Positions 38,140-45,549 of a stretch of DNA of 64,000 bases are shown here, one piece after another; position 1 is the first letter of the stretch; each line of letters opens with the position of its first letter. Origin of the DNA: Altericroceibacterium indicum (GTDB lineage Bacteria > Pseudomonadota > Alphaproteobacteria > Sphingomonadales > Sphingomonadaceae). The stretch is from the NCBI RefSeq assembly GCF_009828105.1, contig NZ_WTYQ01000001.1, forward strand, positions 744,001 to 808,000, written 5' to 3'. A program made the translations under genes and the position numbers. The notes beneath the pieces were generated by a model. The model was not told where the DNA came from. It did no database searches and worked only from the letters and a program-made list of their open reading frames with translations.

Positions 38140-39216
38140 TTACTTGCTACGTGTAAAGATTCGAGCGTCGCTATAACCCGCTGCCTTCACCTTGGCGAGT
38201 GAGGCTTGCGCTTCCGCTCGCGATACGAACGGCCCGGTCTGCATTAAAAAATACTTTCCTGATGGCGTTACATGCGCGCCAAGCTTTCTGGCTGCATTTT
38301 TAGCACGCTCCATCGTGGAAAAGGTTGCTGCCTGAACCATGTAGCGCCCTGCCTTCGCAGCGGCAGAGGGCTTCGGTTGCGGCGAAGTTTGCGGCGTGGG
38401 TTGCACCACGGGAACCGAAGTCTGCCTGGCTGGGAAAGCATCCGCAAATCCATCACCGGACGATGTTTTAGCAGGATTTACCGTTGGCAGTGGTGGTGGC
38501 GGTGGTGGTGGAGATTGAGGCTGAGTAGGTGCCTTGGGAGCCGGTACAGCTTGCGCAACGCCAGCAGGCCGCGGAGATGGAGAAGTCTGCCTGATCGGCT
38601 TTTCACCCGAAGTGACTTCCTCTTCTGTCTGATCCTCCTGAGCCAGCAGAGATGCCGAGCCTTCCGCCGGCAAGCGCTGTTTCAGAACATCAAGAAGCGA
38701 TTGCGGAGTATCCATTCTCGGGCTTGCTTGCTGTCCGCTGCGCAACAAAGATCGTTCTTCTTCAGGAGGGTTAACCCGGCGAACCCGGACAGGAACACCC
38801 GGCTTTGCCCCTAATTGATCAAGCGCCCCGGGCGAAAGTGCAATTAAAGCGTTACTATCCATTGGCCCGCGACGTTCAATTCGCACCAAAATCGTCCTGC
38901 CCGTATCCAACGATGTCACTTCCACATAGCTAGGGACCGGCATAGTATGGTGCGCAGCTGTAATCGAGGCGCCGCCCGCACTGTCCAATTGAGCATAACC
39001 TACACGGTCATAATTCAGCGAATCTGATGGACGGTAGGTGACACCATTGACCTGATAAGGTGGACCGATCAGCATGGGATAATCTGCCGCAGGTCCGTTT
39101 GCCGACGGAGCTGGCGCAATGTTACGCGGGGCAGCATTATAGTTGCACCCACTCAGCGCGATGCCCGCCATAGCAAGCGTTACATAGCCAGATTTCAGGT
39201 TACTGAGCAATATCAT
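38140..39216 (-). CDS. rlpA: RlpA-like lipoprotein with C-terminal SPOR domain
   Basis: This 358-residue protein has a lipobox signal (LAMAGIALSGCN, Cys at 24) and a double-psi beta-barrel-like part around residues 50-155 (VGYAQLDSAGGASITAA, ILVRIERRGPMDSNALIALSPGA). A proline-rich linker including eight consecutive prolines follows, then a SPOR domain (YMVQAATFSTMERAKNAARKL to the end) that binds denuded glycan at division sites. The barrel lacks the clear YG-x-x-F-x-G start of E. coli RlpA, so lytic activity is uncertain. It overlaps mltB by 17 bases. Confidence 0.85.
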   Translation of the reverse strand: MILLSNLKSGYVTLAMAGIALSGCNYNAAPRNIAPAPSANGPAADYPMLIGPPYQVNGVTYRPSDSLNYDRVGYAQLDSAGGASITAAHHTMPVPSYVEVTSLDTGRTILVRIERRGPMDSNALIALSPGALDQLGAKPGVPVRVRRVNPPEEERSLLRSGQQASPRMDTPQSLLDVLKQRLPAEGSASLLAQEDQTEEEVTSGEKPIRQTSPSPRPAGVAQAVPAPKAPTQPQSPPPPPPPLPTVNPAKTSSGDGFADAFPARQTSVPVVQPTPQTSPQPKPSAAAKAGRYMVQAATFSTMERAKNAARKLGAHVTPSGKYFLMQTGPFVSRAEAQASLAKVKAAGYSDARIFTRSK

Positions 39217-40234
39217 CTGCTAACAATCCCACACTCATTGCGTAGTAATTTGAGCAATTATACTCAAGGATAACCCTATAATTCTGGGTTAAGAGGTAAC
39301 TAGGTGAAGACGGCCCATCAGGCTCGAACAGGCTGGCCATTACATTATCAGCCAAAGGTTGTTGAGGCATGACGCCGAGCGCTTTCCACTCTGCAACAGT
39401 TTTCCATCGGCTATGGCGGCTGTGCACTCTGCTACAAACAGGGGAATCCATTTTCGACGAAATCGCCAAACGATCAACGCTGTTTGGTGTATAAGCGCGC
39501 ACGGCCCATGGCTGACCACGACGCCAGCCTGCATCCCGGAAATAATTGGCAATCGAATAGAGCGTGTCTGCATCACTGTTCCAGATATCCTTACGGCCAT
39601 CACCATCGCCATCAACAGCGAGCCGCAGGTAAATGCTCGGCAGAAACTGGGAATTGCCAAAAGCACCGGCCCAACTGCCAACCAGGGTGGAACGTGGAAT
39701 TCCCGAGTCAGCGATCTTCATCAGATCAAGAAATTCACGCTCAAACAATGCCCGGCGGCGGCCATGCCATGCCAATGTTGCCAGTGCTTGAGACAGATCG
39801 AAATTGCCCTTCACCGCGCCATAGGCCGTTTCATGCCCCCAAATAGCGAGCAGGATTTCAGACGGAACACCATATTCCTGCTCAACCTTCTGAGCGAGCG
39901 GCCTTATTTGGGCAAATTTTCGTTTCCCACCAGCGATGCGGGCTGCCGTATTATGCTTTGAAACATAACCAGCCATGGAAGGAAAACCGCTGCTGGAAGA
40001 GGAGGAAACATTATCTGTATCCAGAGCAAGCACGCGCTGATTGATCGATAAGCCATCCGTCATCCGGCGGATAGTAGCGTCGCTGACACCTTCAGCCCGC
40101 GCCTTTGTTTTCAGGATCTGCACATAGGAATCAAACGGCATATCTGCCGTTTCCTGAGCGCAAGATACGGTCGACAGGCCAAGAACGGCACCGAAAGTGA
40201 TAAGGGTTCGGGAAATCTTCGTGGAAATTCGCAT
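39200..40234 (-). CDS. mltB: Membrane-bound/periplasmic lytic murein transglycosylase B
   Basis: ATG 40234 gives 344 residues with a Sec signal ending near SCAQE; a GTG five codons earlier is less likely. The catalytic glutamate is in LLAIWGHETAYGAVKG, and the SLT/MltB domain continues with FDLSQALATLAWHGRRRALFERE and the GAFGNSQFLPSIYLRLAVDGDGDGRKD region. It cleaves glycan strands to anhydro-muropeptides. Together with RlpA and DacC it forms a wall-remodelling group ahead of tmk. The short C-terminal part lacks a peptidoglycan-binding domain. Confidence 0.9.
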   Translation of the reverse strand: MRISTKISRTLITFGAVLGLSTVSCAQETADMPFDSYVQILKTKARAEGVSDATIRRMTDGLSINQRVLALDTDNVSSSSSSGFPSMAGYVSKHNTAARIAGGKRKFAQIRPLAQKVEQEYGVPSEILLAIWGHETAYGAVKGNFDLSQALATLAWHGRRRALFEREFLDLMKIADSGIPRSTLVGSWAGAFGNSQFLPSIYLRLAVDGDGDGRKDIWNSDADTLYSIANYFRDAGWRRGQPWAVRAYTPNSVDRLAISSKMDSPVCSRVHSRHSRWKTVAEWKALGVMPQQPLADNVMASLFEPDGPSSPSYLLTQNYRVILEYNCSNYYAMSVGLLADDIAQ

Positions 40235-40312
40235 AGCCCTACCTTGCACGCCAGAGGGCTGCTGTGAATTCCCATCTTATCCGATTGCGATCAAAAGGTG
40301 TGATAAAGCGAC

Positions 40313-40356
40313 CATTTTGGACCAAAATGCACTGTATTTTGCGAACAGTGCATTTT
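40313..40356. promoter_or_regulatory. Overlapping palindrome and hairpin upstream of tRNA-Ser and mltB
   Basis: CATTTTGGACCAAAATG (40313-40329) is a perfect palindrome with a single central base. Its right arm overlaps a second perfect inverted repeat, AAAATGCACTGT (40324-40335) and ACAGTGCATTTT (40345-40356). The two foldings exclude each other. The site lies 79 bases before mltB on one side and 57 bases before tRNA-Ser on the other. It may be an operator or a terminator-like switch. Confidence 0.45.
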
Positions 40357-40412
40357 TAGAATAGTTTTTCGTGACAAATGTTCATGAAGGCGTTAGCGGG
40401 CTTTTCCAGCGC

Positions 40413-40502
40413 GGACAGGTGGCAGAGCGGTTGAATGCACCGGTCTTGAAAACCGGCGTGGGTGCAAGCCCACCGTGGGTTCGAATCCCACCCTGTCCGC
40501 CA
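40413..40502 (+). tRNA. tRNA-Ser(TGA)
   Basis: This 90-base class II tRNA has encoded CCA. The acceptor GGACAGG pairs with CCTGTCC, with G as discriminator. The anticodon arm CCGGTCTTGAAAACCGG carries anticodon TGA. A long variable arm (GTGGGTGCAAGCCCAC) and the T-loop GTTCGAATC follow. A three-gene accessory operon ends 42 bases after it, as often seen at tRNA 3' ends. Confidence 0.96.
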
Positions 40503-40506
40503 TTCA

Positions 40507-40549
40507 CCGCCGATTGCCGTCGAAAACAGCCTATGTGCCGCCGATTACC
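40507..40549. repeat. Direct repeat A, copy 1 (next to tRNA-Ser)
   Basis: This 43-base stretch begins 4 bases after the tRNA-Ser CCA and ends inside the last two codons of the 536-residue gene. It matches 44478-44520 in the same orientation at 38 of 43 positions. The shared core is GCCTATGTGCCGCCGAT. The two copies enclose the three-gene operon. Confidence 0.75.
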
Positions 40550-42155
40550 CTCGGTTGGCCCCATGCGATGAGACATTCTTCACATGTGCAGCAAGGCTCC
40601 CATGGCCCAGTATATCCCAAGGTGCGCACTCGCAGAGCATCTGATCGACTTGGCCTCTTAATGCTGCCGGGTCACCTTTCGCACCCCGCTCGATCATTTC
40701 TAACGCTGCAATGCCCATTGCGATTATCAAATGAAGTAAATCTTCCGGCTTTCGGTGGTCTGTTGTTCTATTTCTGATCACACCCCCAGCGGCAAGTTCG
40801 CGCAGCACGAGCGCGTTCTTCCAGAGTGTTTCAAGACGACCGGGCCCGTCTTTGCCCCATAGCCCGCTCGAAAGGAGGCGCGTCGCGAGACCGTATGGTG
40901 GACGGCCCTCGAACATTGGACCAAAACCGCCAACGAGCCCGAACGCCGCCCAAGACAGATCAGCCCCATCAGGGCCGTCGATAAAGGCTTCAGGCGAGGC
41001 GGGAAGCAGCTTGCCCAGTCGCGGGGCAGCATCAGACGCGTCCGGTGCAAGTTTTTGGGCTGCTTCTCGTAGCAGAGCGTCCCGACCCTTGCCCGGGTTG
41101 AAACCGTGCCAGCCACCGTTTGCAGCCAGAGCTTGTGCCGTGCGCCAGTCTCCATCGTTGGGGCTGCCGTGCCCGTCGCGTTCTGCCCGGTCTGCCCGTT
41201 CGACCAATCCTGCACACCAATGCCAAGCGACTAGGGCTCCATCGCCTCTGCTTCGAATGGAGGATGCAAGGTCGGTGGGTGTTGCCTGACCTGACACGCC
41301 GTCTTTCAGACGTAGTAACCGGGATTCCGCATGCCATAACAGCAAAGGGAGTGCGAGGCCGCATGGAGCCTCAGACCGGTTTCCGGTCCAGCCCAATTCG
41401 TCCCATGCAGGCGGTGCGGCGTATACCGCTTTCACCCAATGTTCATAGTGATCTAAGCCAAGATCAACGTGTTCAAGGCACAGAAAGCCATCAAATTCAG
41501 ATGGCAATGTGTCGAGTACCTTCATCGCATCGGCAGGAGCGACTTGAGATAGAGGGCCAATCAGCAGGTGAATTGGCTCAATCACCGGGAACCAGCCATG
41601 TGGAGCGCGTAGGTCGCGGATGTTACGACCAGAGGGATCAGCCCAAGATTTACGAGACTGGACCAGGGCGCTGCGCACCTCTTCAACGGCTCGCGCCCCA
41701 TTCTTGGCATCGTCATCGCCAATGAAGTATGGCCGATCTTTGAATGCCTTAGACAAGCCATCTAGGATATGCTCTCTAAATATGTCATCTTTAAGCGCTT
41801 TTGAAACCAGCTTTTGACCAATTGGGTTGTCGCAGAGTGAACCCAACTTCCGAACGGCAATAACCGGATCAAGATTTGCAACCTGGTCGAGTACTGCTTC
41901 GGCCAGCAAACCATCGACCGTCCGTAACGAGGGTTCGTTCGCCTCGCTACGAATCTGCGCAGCAACGTCCGGAAATTCGACCTCCAATACTGAGGCTGCC
42001 GTCTCGGTTTCTGATTGGCTCTCTCCGAGCTTGGCAAAAAGCTTGGCCGCTTCACGTCGTTTGGGTAGGGCGTAGTAGCGAGTCAGGAAGGTGTCCAATT
42101 CATCCAGCGCGCGCTTGCGATACTCGCTTGCTTCATCTGGCCAGTGAAGGCTCAT
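40545..42155 (-). CDS. Unrecognised 536-residue protein, third gene of accessory operon
   Basis: From ATG 42155 (MSLHWPDEASEYRKRALDEL) the product is a soluble, mostly helical protein. It is unusually rich in tryptophan in the second half (GWHGFNPGKG, LSWAAFGLVGGFGPMFEGRPPYG, LWGKDGPGRLETLWKNALVL). The N-terminal 160 residues look like stacked helices, the middle has HGWFPVIEPIHLLIGPLSQV. No signal peptide, membrane helix, Walker or nuclease motif is visible, and I do not recognise a family. Its start overlaps the preceding stop (ATGA), so it is co-translated with two PLD-like proteins. An effector or scaffold of that system is a guess. Confidence 0.8.
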   Translation of the reverse strand: MSLHWPDEASEYRKRALDELDTFLTRYYALPKRREAAKLFAKLGESQSETETAASVLEVEFPDVAAQIRSEANEPSLRTVDGLLAEAVLDQVANLDPVIAVRKLGSLCDNPIGQKLVSKALKDDIFREHILDGLSKAFKDRPYFIGDDDAKNGARAVEEVRSALVQSRKSWADPSGRNIRDLRAPHGWFPVIEPIHLLIGPLSQVAPADAMKVLDTLPSEFDGFLCLEHVDLGLDHYEHWVKAVYAAPPAWDELGWTGNRSEAPCGLALPLLLWHAESRLLRLKDGVSGQATPTDLASSIRSRGDGALVAWHWCAGLVERADRAERDGHGSPNDGDWRTAQALAANGGWHGFNPGKGRDALLREAAQKLAPDASDAAPRLGKLLPASPEAFIDGPDGADLSWAAFGLVGGFGPMFEGRPPYGLATRLLSSGLWGKDGPGRLETLWKNALVLRELAAGGVIRNRTTDHRKPEDLLHLIIAMGIAALEMIERGAKGDPAALRGQVDQMLCECAPWDILGHGSLAAHVKNVSSHGANRG

Positions 42156-42712
42156 CGGGATTGCTCCCACATTTTCTCGAACCAAGCTACGGCACCTCTG
42201 CGCGTCGCGCTCCAACCGAATGAACACGCGTTCTGTCCGCTAAAACCTCCGCCGACTGTGGCCCCCCAATGCCACAGAATTCCGTCCACAAGCGCGAACC
42301 GATCATGGGGCAGAGCCCCGAAGCCGCTGTCCCGCTTGGGCAGGGTCAATATTTCGATATGACCAGATCGCCGTGCGGAGCTATTCCATTTTGTGACCAG
42401 TTCTTCGAGGCTGGCCGCCTCTTGCTTCGCGGCTGTTATGATCCGCACTTGCTCAACATCGGCAAGAGTGACGATCTTGAAAAGCATGTCTGCGAGATCG
42501 AGCGTTTCGCCTAGATAGCCATCAACGATCCAGACCTCTTTTGCTGAACCAACAGCTTCCTGGAAGAGAGGCGAGATCGCGGGGTCATTTCCGTGGTCAT
42601 CCCACGACAAGAACTCGCGGTCGGCCAGTCCCCGGTTGCGGTCGAAGAACATCAATTGTGGGTCTTCGTTCAACGTGGGCGAGGTAGCAGGCGGTCCATG
42701 GAAGTCCATCAT
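42152..42712 (-). CDS. Small degenerate phospholipase-D-like protein, second gene of accessory operon
   Basis: The 186-residue product has one PLD-like unit. A strand EVWIVDGYLGETLDLADML lies near residue 60, a second strand with VRIITAAKQ near 90, and the motif LPHDRFALVDG at 135-144. The motif has the exact H-x-K-x4-D spacing, but Lys is replaced by Arg138 (His136, Asp143). WHWGATVGGG follows. With one motif per chain it would need a dimer for catalysis. The same plan occurs at the C-terminus of the upstream gene product. Both junctions are ATGA overlaps. Function: unknown; nuclease-like sensor or effector by inference. Confidence 0.8.
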   Translation of the reverse strand: MMDFHGPPATSPTLNEDPQLMFFDRNRGLADREFLSWDDHGNDPAISPLFQEAVGSAKEVWIVDGYLGETLDLADMLFKIVTLADVEQVRIITAAKQEAASLEELVTKWNSSARRSGHIEILTLPKRDSGFGALPHDRFALVDGILWHWGATVGGGFSGQNACSFGWSATRRGAVAWFEKMWEQSR

Positions 42713-44223
42713 GATGCCTCAATGATCGTTGCACTCGCCCATACATGCTCAAGGCGTTCGAGAACGGGTTGGGGGTTCCGCAGGCGGATCAGCATGGTTG
42801 CGTCTCCGCCAAGGCCATTAAGGCTTGCGCCAAGCGACCAAACAGATCCGTCGATTGTAACAAAACGATCATGGATGAGCACATTCATCCTACGCGCTTC
42901 CGCTCGCTTGCTAGCTTTAGACATGTCCCGAAGGCCCTCGCTGATATCGAAAAGTTCGCGATCAACCGTTGCTTTGCCAGCTGTCAACAGACGGACCCGC
43001 GCGCCCGTGCTTGCCATGCCATAGTCCAGTAAATCTCGTCCATCCGCATAAGGGTCTACCAGCATCACATCGGATTGCGCGCGGGAGATTAAGTCCCATA
43101 ACTTGTCTCGCGCCACCGTTGGGTTGTCGAACCAGAACTCTGTTTCGCTATTACGTGCGATCCTGCGGCGCTCACGTCCTTTAGCCAAGCTGCCTGGTGG
43201 CGGAAACGGAGTGCCGGTCGTCAGCTTTTCGCTGCTCACCTCCCGCACGGAACGCGTGCTTTGCTGAGAGTTCTTTCCTCTCCCGTCTTTTGAGAACAAA
43301 CGGGTCTCCCTGCCTTGCAGGTTGATGTTTAACGTGATGGCCCGCAGGTAGCCCGTCATCGGCTCTGACGCAATTACGCCTCGCACAGGATGAACCAGGC
43401 TCCATCCGATCTTTTCAACTGGCTGAGGGCGCGGGGCACGAACAACTCCATCCGCCGGAACGTCGAATGTTTCTTGCCATACCAGACTGCCATAGCGTTC
43501 TTCTTGGGCGGTGAGCCTCAGGCCGGCTCCCGGCTGTCCCCGCCACTCAAATTCAAAAACAACAGTTTCCTGGCCGGTTTCATTGCGATCAAGCCGGGAT
43601 CGCACGGTACGAACGTCCGGGTCAGGAACGATAAGCGCTGCTGAACACATCAGCTCGGGGTAGAGATCGAAATCCACCCATGTCCGCAGCCGCAGCCATC
43701 GAAAGGCCTCCTTCTTCTTTTCTTCCGGCAAGTCATGAAGGGCGTCGACAGCCGTGTCGCCTGTCGTCAGACGACGGTGGACCCGAACGGCCTCGAGGTT
43801 TGCCCCGGCATAGGGATCGATGCGATCTTCATCCATGGGTCCCGGCAAAAGTGGCGGCGGTAATGGTACCGCAAGGGCCGACCAAAGATCGGCCCCCCAC
43901 GTTGGTTCGTCGATCAAAGATACGTGTTCTAGCGGTTTCTTTGCGTGCGTTCCTTCCTGATCTGGAAGCACGTCCAAGTTACGGTACCAATTGAGTGCAT
44001 CAGCAGCAGGCAAACCGACCCGCCGGAAAAACAAACGCCCCATTTTGGTGCTCAAACTGGGCGGGTAGCATTTCTCATCAAGTGGGGTTGCATCAGGGAT
44101 GGCACGTCCGCTCGGCAACATTTCCACGCTTGCAAAGACGAGTCGCGGATTCTGTCCCTGCTCCTTTGGCTGCAGGCAAGCGAAACGAATGATCGCGTAG
44201 TCGAAAGGTAAGTTGGCGGTCAT
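42709..44223 (-). CDS. 504-residue protein with C-terminal PLD-like domain, first gene of accessory operon
   Basis: Residues 1-345 are unrecognised and beta-rich, with FDYAIIRFACLQPKEQG at the start and a strand-heavy middle (VVFEFEWRGQPGAGLRL). Residues about 360-504 form a PLD-like unit: VMLVDPYADGRDLLDYGM, RVRLLTAGK, then IHDRFVTIDGSVWSLGASLNG, with His451, Arg453 and Asp458 in H-x-R-x4-D spacing. A long linker near 320-350 separates the parts. It may correspond to the VPA1262-type proteins in databases (recollection, untested). ATG 44223 has no clear Shine-Dalgarno, and the upstream 200 bases are AT-rich with two ATGCAT sites (44241, 44270). Confidence 0.82.
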   Translation of the reverse strand: MTANLPFDYAIIRFACLQPKEQGQNPRLVFASVEMLPSGRAIPDATPLDEKCYPPSLSTKMGRLFFRRVGLPAADALNWYRNLDVLPDQEGTHAKKPLEHVSLIDEPTWGADLWSALAVPLPPPLLPGPMDEDRIDPYAGANLEAVRVHRRLTTGDTAVDALHDLPEEKKKEAFRWLRLRTWVDFDLYPELMCSAALIVPDPDVRTVRSRLDRNETGQETVVFEFEWRGQPGAGLRLTAQEERYGSLVWQETFDVPADGVVRAPRPQPVEKIGWSLVHPVRGVIASEPMTGYLRAITLNINLQGRETRLFSKDGRGKNSQQSTRSVREVSSEKLTTGTPFPPPGSLAKGRERRRIARNSETEFWFDNPTVARDKLWDLISRAQSDVMLVDPYADGRDLLDYGMASTGARVRLLTAGKATVDRELFDISEGLRDMSKASKRAEARRMNVLIHDRFVTIDGSVWSLGASLNGLGGDATMLIRLRNPQPVLERLEHVWASATIIEAS

Positions 44224-44415
44224 GTCGAATGGAATAGCCTATGCATAAATTGAGGTGTTTGTATTTGTCATGCATTCAAATTGCTATTGTATATTACTTC
44301 GTCGGAAGCATGTGACACGGATTCAACTTGGTCATGGTTAGGGCCGGCTTTCCATTGTTAAGCTCGACCATCAGGTGAGGGACTCTTACTCCAACGCCAG
44401 CTTTGGCTCGCCGTC

Positions 44416-44471
44416 GAATTCAGAGGGCTATAGCGTAGGTGTAGTTCTGTGTTTCGTCGGCTTCGGCCCGC
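44416..44471. repeat. Direct repeat B, copy 1
   Basis: This 56-base stretch begins GAATTCAGAGGGCTATAGCG and ends TCGTCGGCTTCGGCCCGC. It matches 45392-45447 in the same orientation with three mismatches. The pair encloses repeat A2 and the ClbS/DfsB gene. Confidence 0.85.
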
Positions 44472-44477
44472 TACAAT

Positions 44478-44520
44478 CCGCTGATTGCCGCCGAAAATGG
44501 CCTATGTGCCGCCGATCACC
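44478..44520. repeat. Direct repeat A, copy 2
   Basis: This copy matches 40507-40549 at 38 of 43 positions, same orientation. It lies 6 bases after repeat B1, so the A and B pairs interleave: A1, operon, B1, A2, clbS-like gene, B2. Confidence 0.75.
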
Positions 44521-44650
44521 GCACACCAGAAGGTGGCAGCGATTGCCGTTCGGTTTTGCAAGTACTCGCAGCGAATGCACTGATCCAGGCAGCGACGCAG
44601 CCTTGTTTTAAATCAATGATGCAATCTGTTAAGTTGTGTAATGGTTGGGC

Positions 44651-45151
44651 ATGCCCGCAGCCACCAACAAGACTGACTTACTTGCCGTTTTCGATAAGGA
44701 ATTGGCCAAGCTCCGCAAAACGCTTGATGGCGTCGACGAAGCAAAAGCCTCTTTGTCGGCCCCCGATGATGACGCCACGATCAAGGGTGTGATCGCACAC
44801 CGCACCCACTGGATGGGCATGTTTCACGGTTGGTATGAAAACGGAGTTGCGGGCCGCGAGGTTCATGTGCCTGCCAAAGGCTACAAATGGAACCAGCTAA
44901 AAGAATACAACGCGCGTCTGTACGCAAAAGGCAACCAGACGCCGTGGTCAGTCCTGCTTGCCGATTTTGAAACCGCTTGTGACAAGTTGCGCCAGTTCAT
45001 TGCAGCACAAGACGAGGATACGCTCTACGCCAGTGGCGCGCACGCTTGGACCGGAAAATGGACGCTTGGCCGGTACGCAGAGGCGTCTGGTCCATCGCAT
45101 TTCCGTTCTGCGAACACCTACATCCGAAAGGTATTACGAAACGCCAAGTGA
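44651..45151 (+). CDS. ClbS/DfsB-family four-helix-bundle protein
   Basis: This 166-residue protein reads TNKTDLLAVFDKELAKLRKTL, then VIAHRTHWMGMFHGWYENG, the hallmark GYKWNQLKEYNARLYAKG, then the end YASGAHAWTGKWTLGRYAEAS and SANTYIRKVLR. This is the ClbS/DfsB pattern within the DinB-like superfamily. E. coli ClbS protects the producer from colibactin by opening its cyclopropane warhead. No biosynthetic genes are near, so this is an orphan protective or housekeeping homologue. The ATG at 44651 follows a TTG in the same frame. The flanking direct repeats suggest it moved as a cassette (inference). Confidence 0.88.
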   Translation: MPAATNKTDLLAVFDKELAKLRKTLDGVDEAKASLSAPDDDATIKGVIAHRTHWMGMFHGWYENGVAGREVHVPAKGYKWNQLKEYNARLYAKGNQTPWSVLLADFETACDKLRQFIAAQDEDTLYASGAHAWTGKWTLGRYAEASGPSHFRSANTYIRKVLRNAK

Positions 45152-45391
45152 GGCTGACTTCACGGGACGCACGTCTGGCTTTCGACGTTGCCGAAACCAA
45201 GCAGTGCAGTTGCGTAAACTGAATCTCTCAGATGGTTTTTATGCAGCAAATGTGACATTCCTCCAAGCTGCAGCATCCGTTAGAATGGGCTCGCTCCAGT
45301 CATTCGCTGCAAACATGACGAACGTCCGCTTGCGGGGTTTCTATCGGATGCAAGACAATTTTCGCACCGGGATGTGACCGGCAACATTAAT

Positions 45392-45448
45392 GAATTCAGA
45401 GGGCTATAGCGTAGGTGTAGTTCTCCGTTTCGTCGGCTTCGGTCCGCC
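45392..45448. repeat. Direct repeat B, copy 2
   Basis: Same orientation and same first 33 bases as copy 1 at 44416, then two changed bases, 16 identical bases and one more change before CCGC. No third copy was seen in the window. Confidence 0.85.
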
Positions 45449-45500
45449 ACCTCCACCCTAGCATTGATCGATCTAAGCAGCAGGTATTCCGCGAGCAATA

Positions 45501-45543
45501 GGGTCAGGGCATTTCGGTTCATTAACCCCAAATGCCCTGACCC
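45501..45543. terminator. Strong hairpin after lpd
   Basis: Perfect 14-base arms (GGGTCAGGGCATTT and AAATGCCCTGACCC) enclose a 15-base loop. It ends 6 bases from the lpd stop codon, so it most likely terminates or protects the lpd transcript on the minus strand. No long U-run follows. Confidence 0.65.
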
Positions 45544-45549
45544 GGAATA

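Larger units (their letters stand above)
44224..44650. other. Intergenic accessory DNA with repeats B1 and A2, no gene seen
   Basis: This 427-base gap separates the three-gene operon from the ClbS/DfsB gene. The first 100 bases are AT-rich and must hold the operon promoter. The remainder contains direct repeat B copy 1 (44416-44471) and, 6 bases later, direct repeat A copy 2 (44478-44520). The few open frames there are short, have poor composition and no ribosome sites. Confidence 0.6.
45152..45549. other. Intergenic accessory DNA with repeat B2 and a hairpin, no gene seen
   Basis: This 398-base gap lies between the ClbS/DfsB gene and lpd. Its first 240 bases have open frames of poor composition and no start signals, and look like decayed repeat or gene DNA. 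Repeat B copy 2 follows at 45392, then a strong hairpin at 45501-45543 next to the lpd stop. Confidence 0.6.

Noticed and set aside
44472-44650. Copy of the tRNA-Ser 3' end beyond the three-gene module, as for a classical island
   Set aside because: The repeat shared with 40507 starts after the tRNA and contains no tRNA sequence.
44958-45377. 139-codon plus-strand ORF overlapping the ClbS/DfsB gene end and the gap
   Set aside because: It lies mostly in another frame of the ClbS/DfsB gene, has no ribosome site, and its tail is non-coding in composition.
40507-45448. Integron-type cassette array with A and B repeats as attC sites
   Set aside because: No integron integrase is present, the repeats are direct without the inverted core-site structure, and the operon is longer than a usual cassette.
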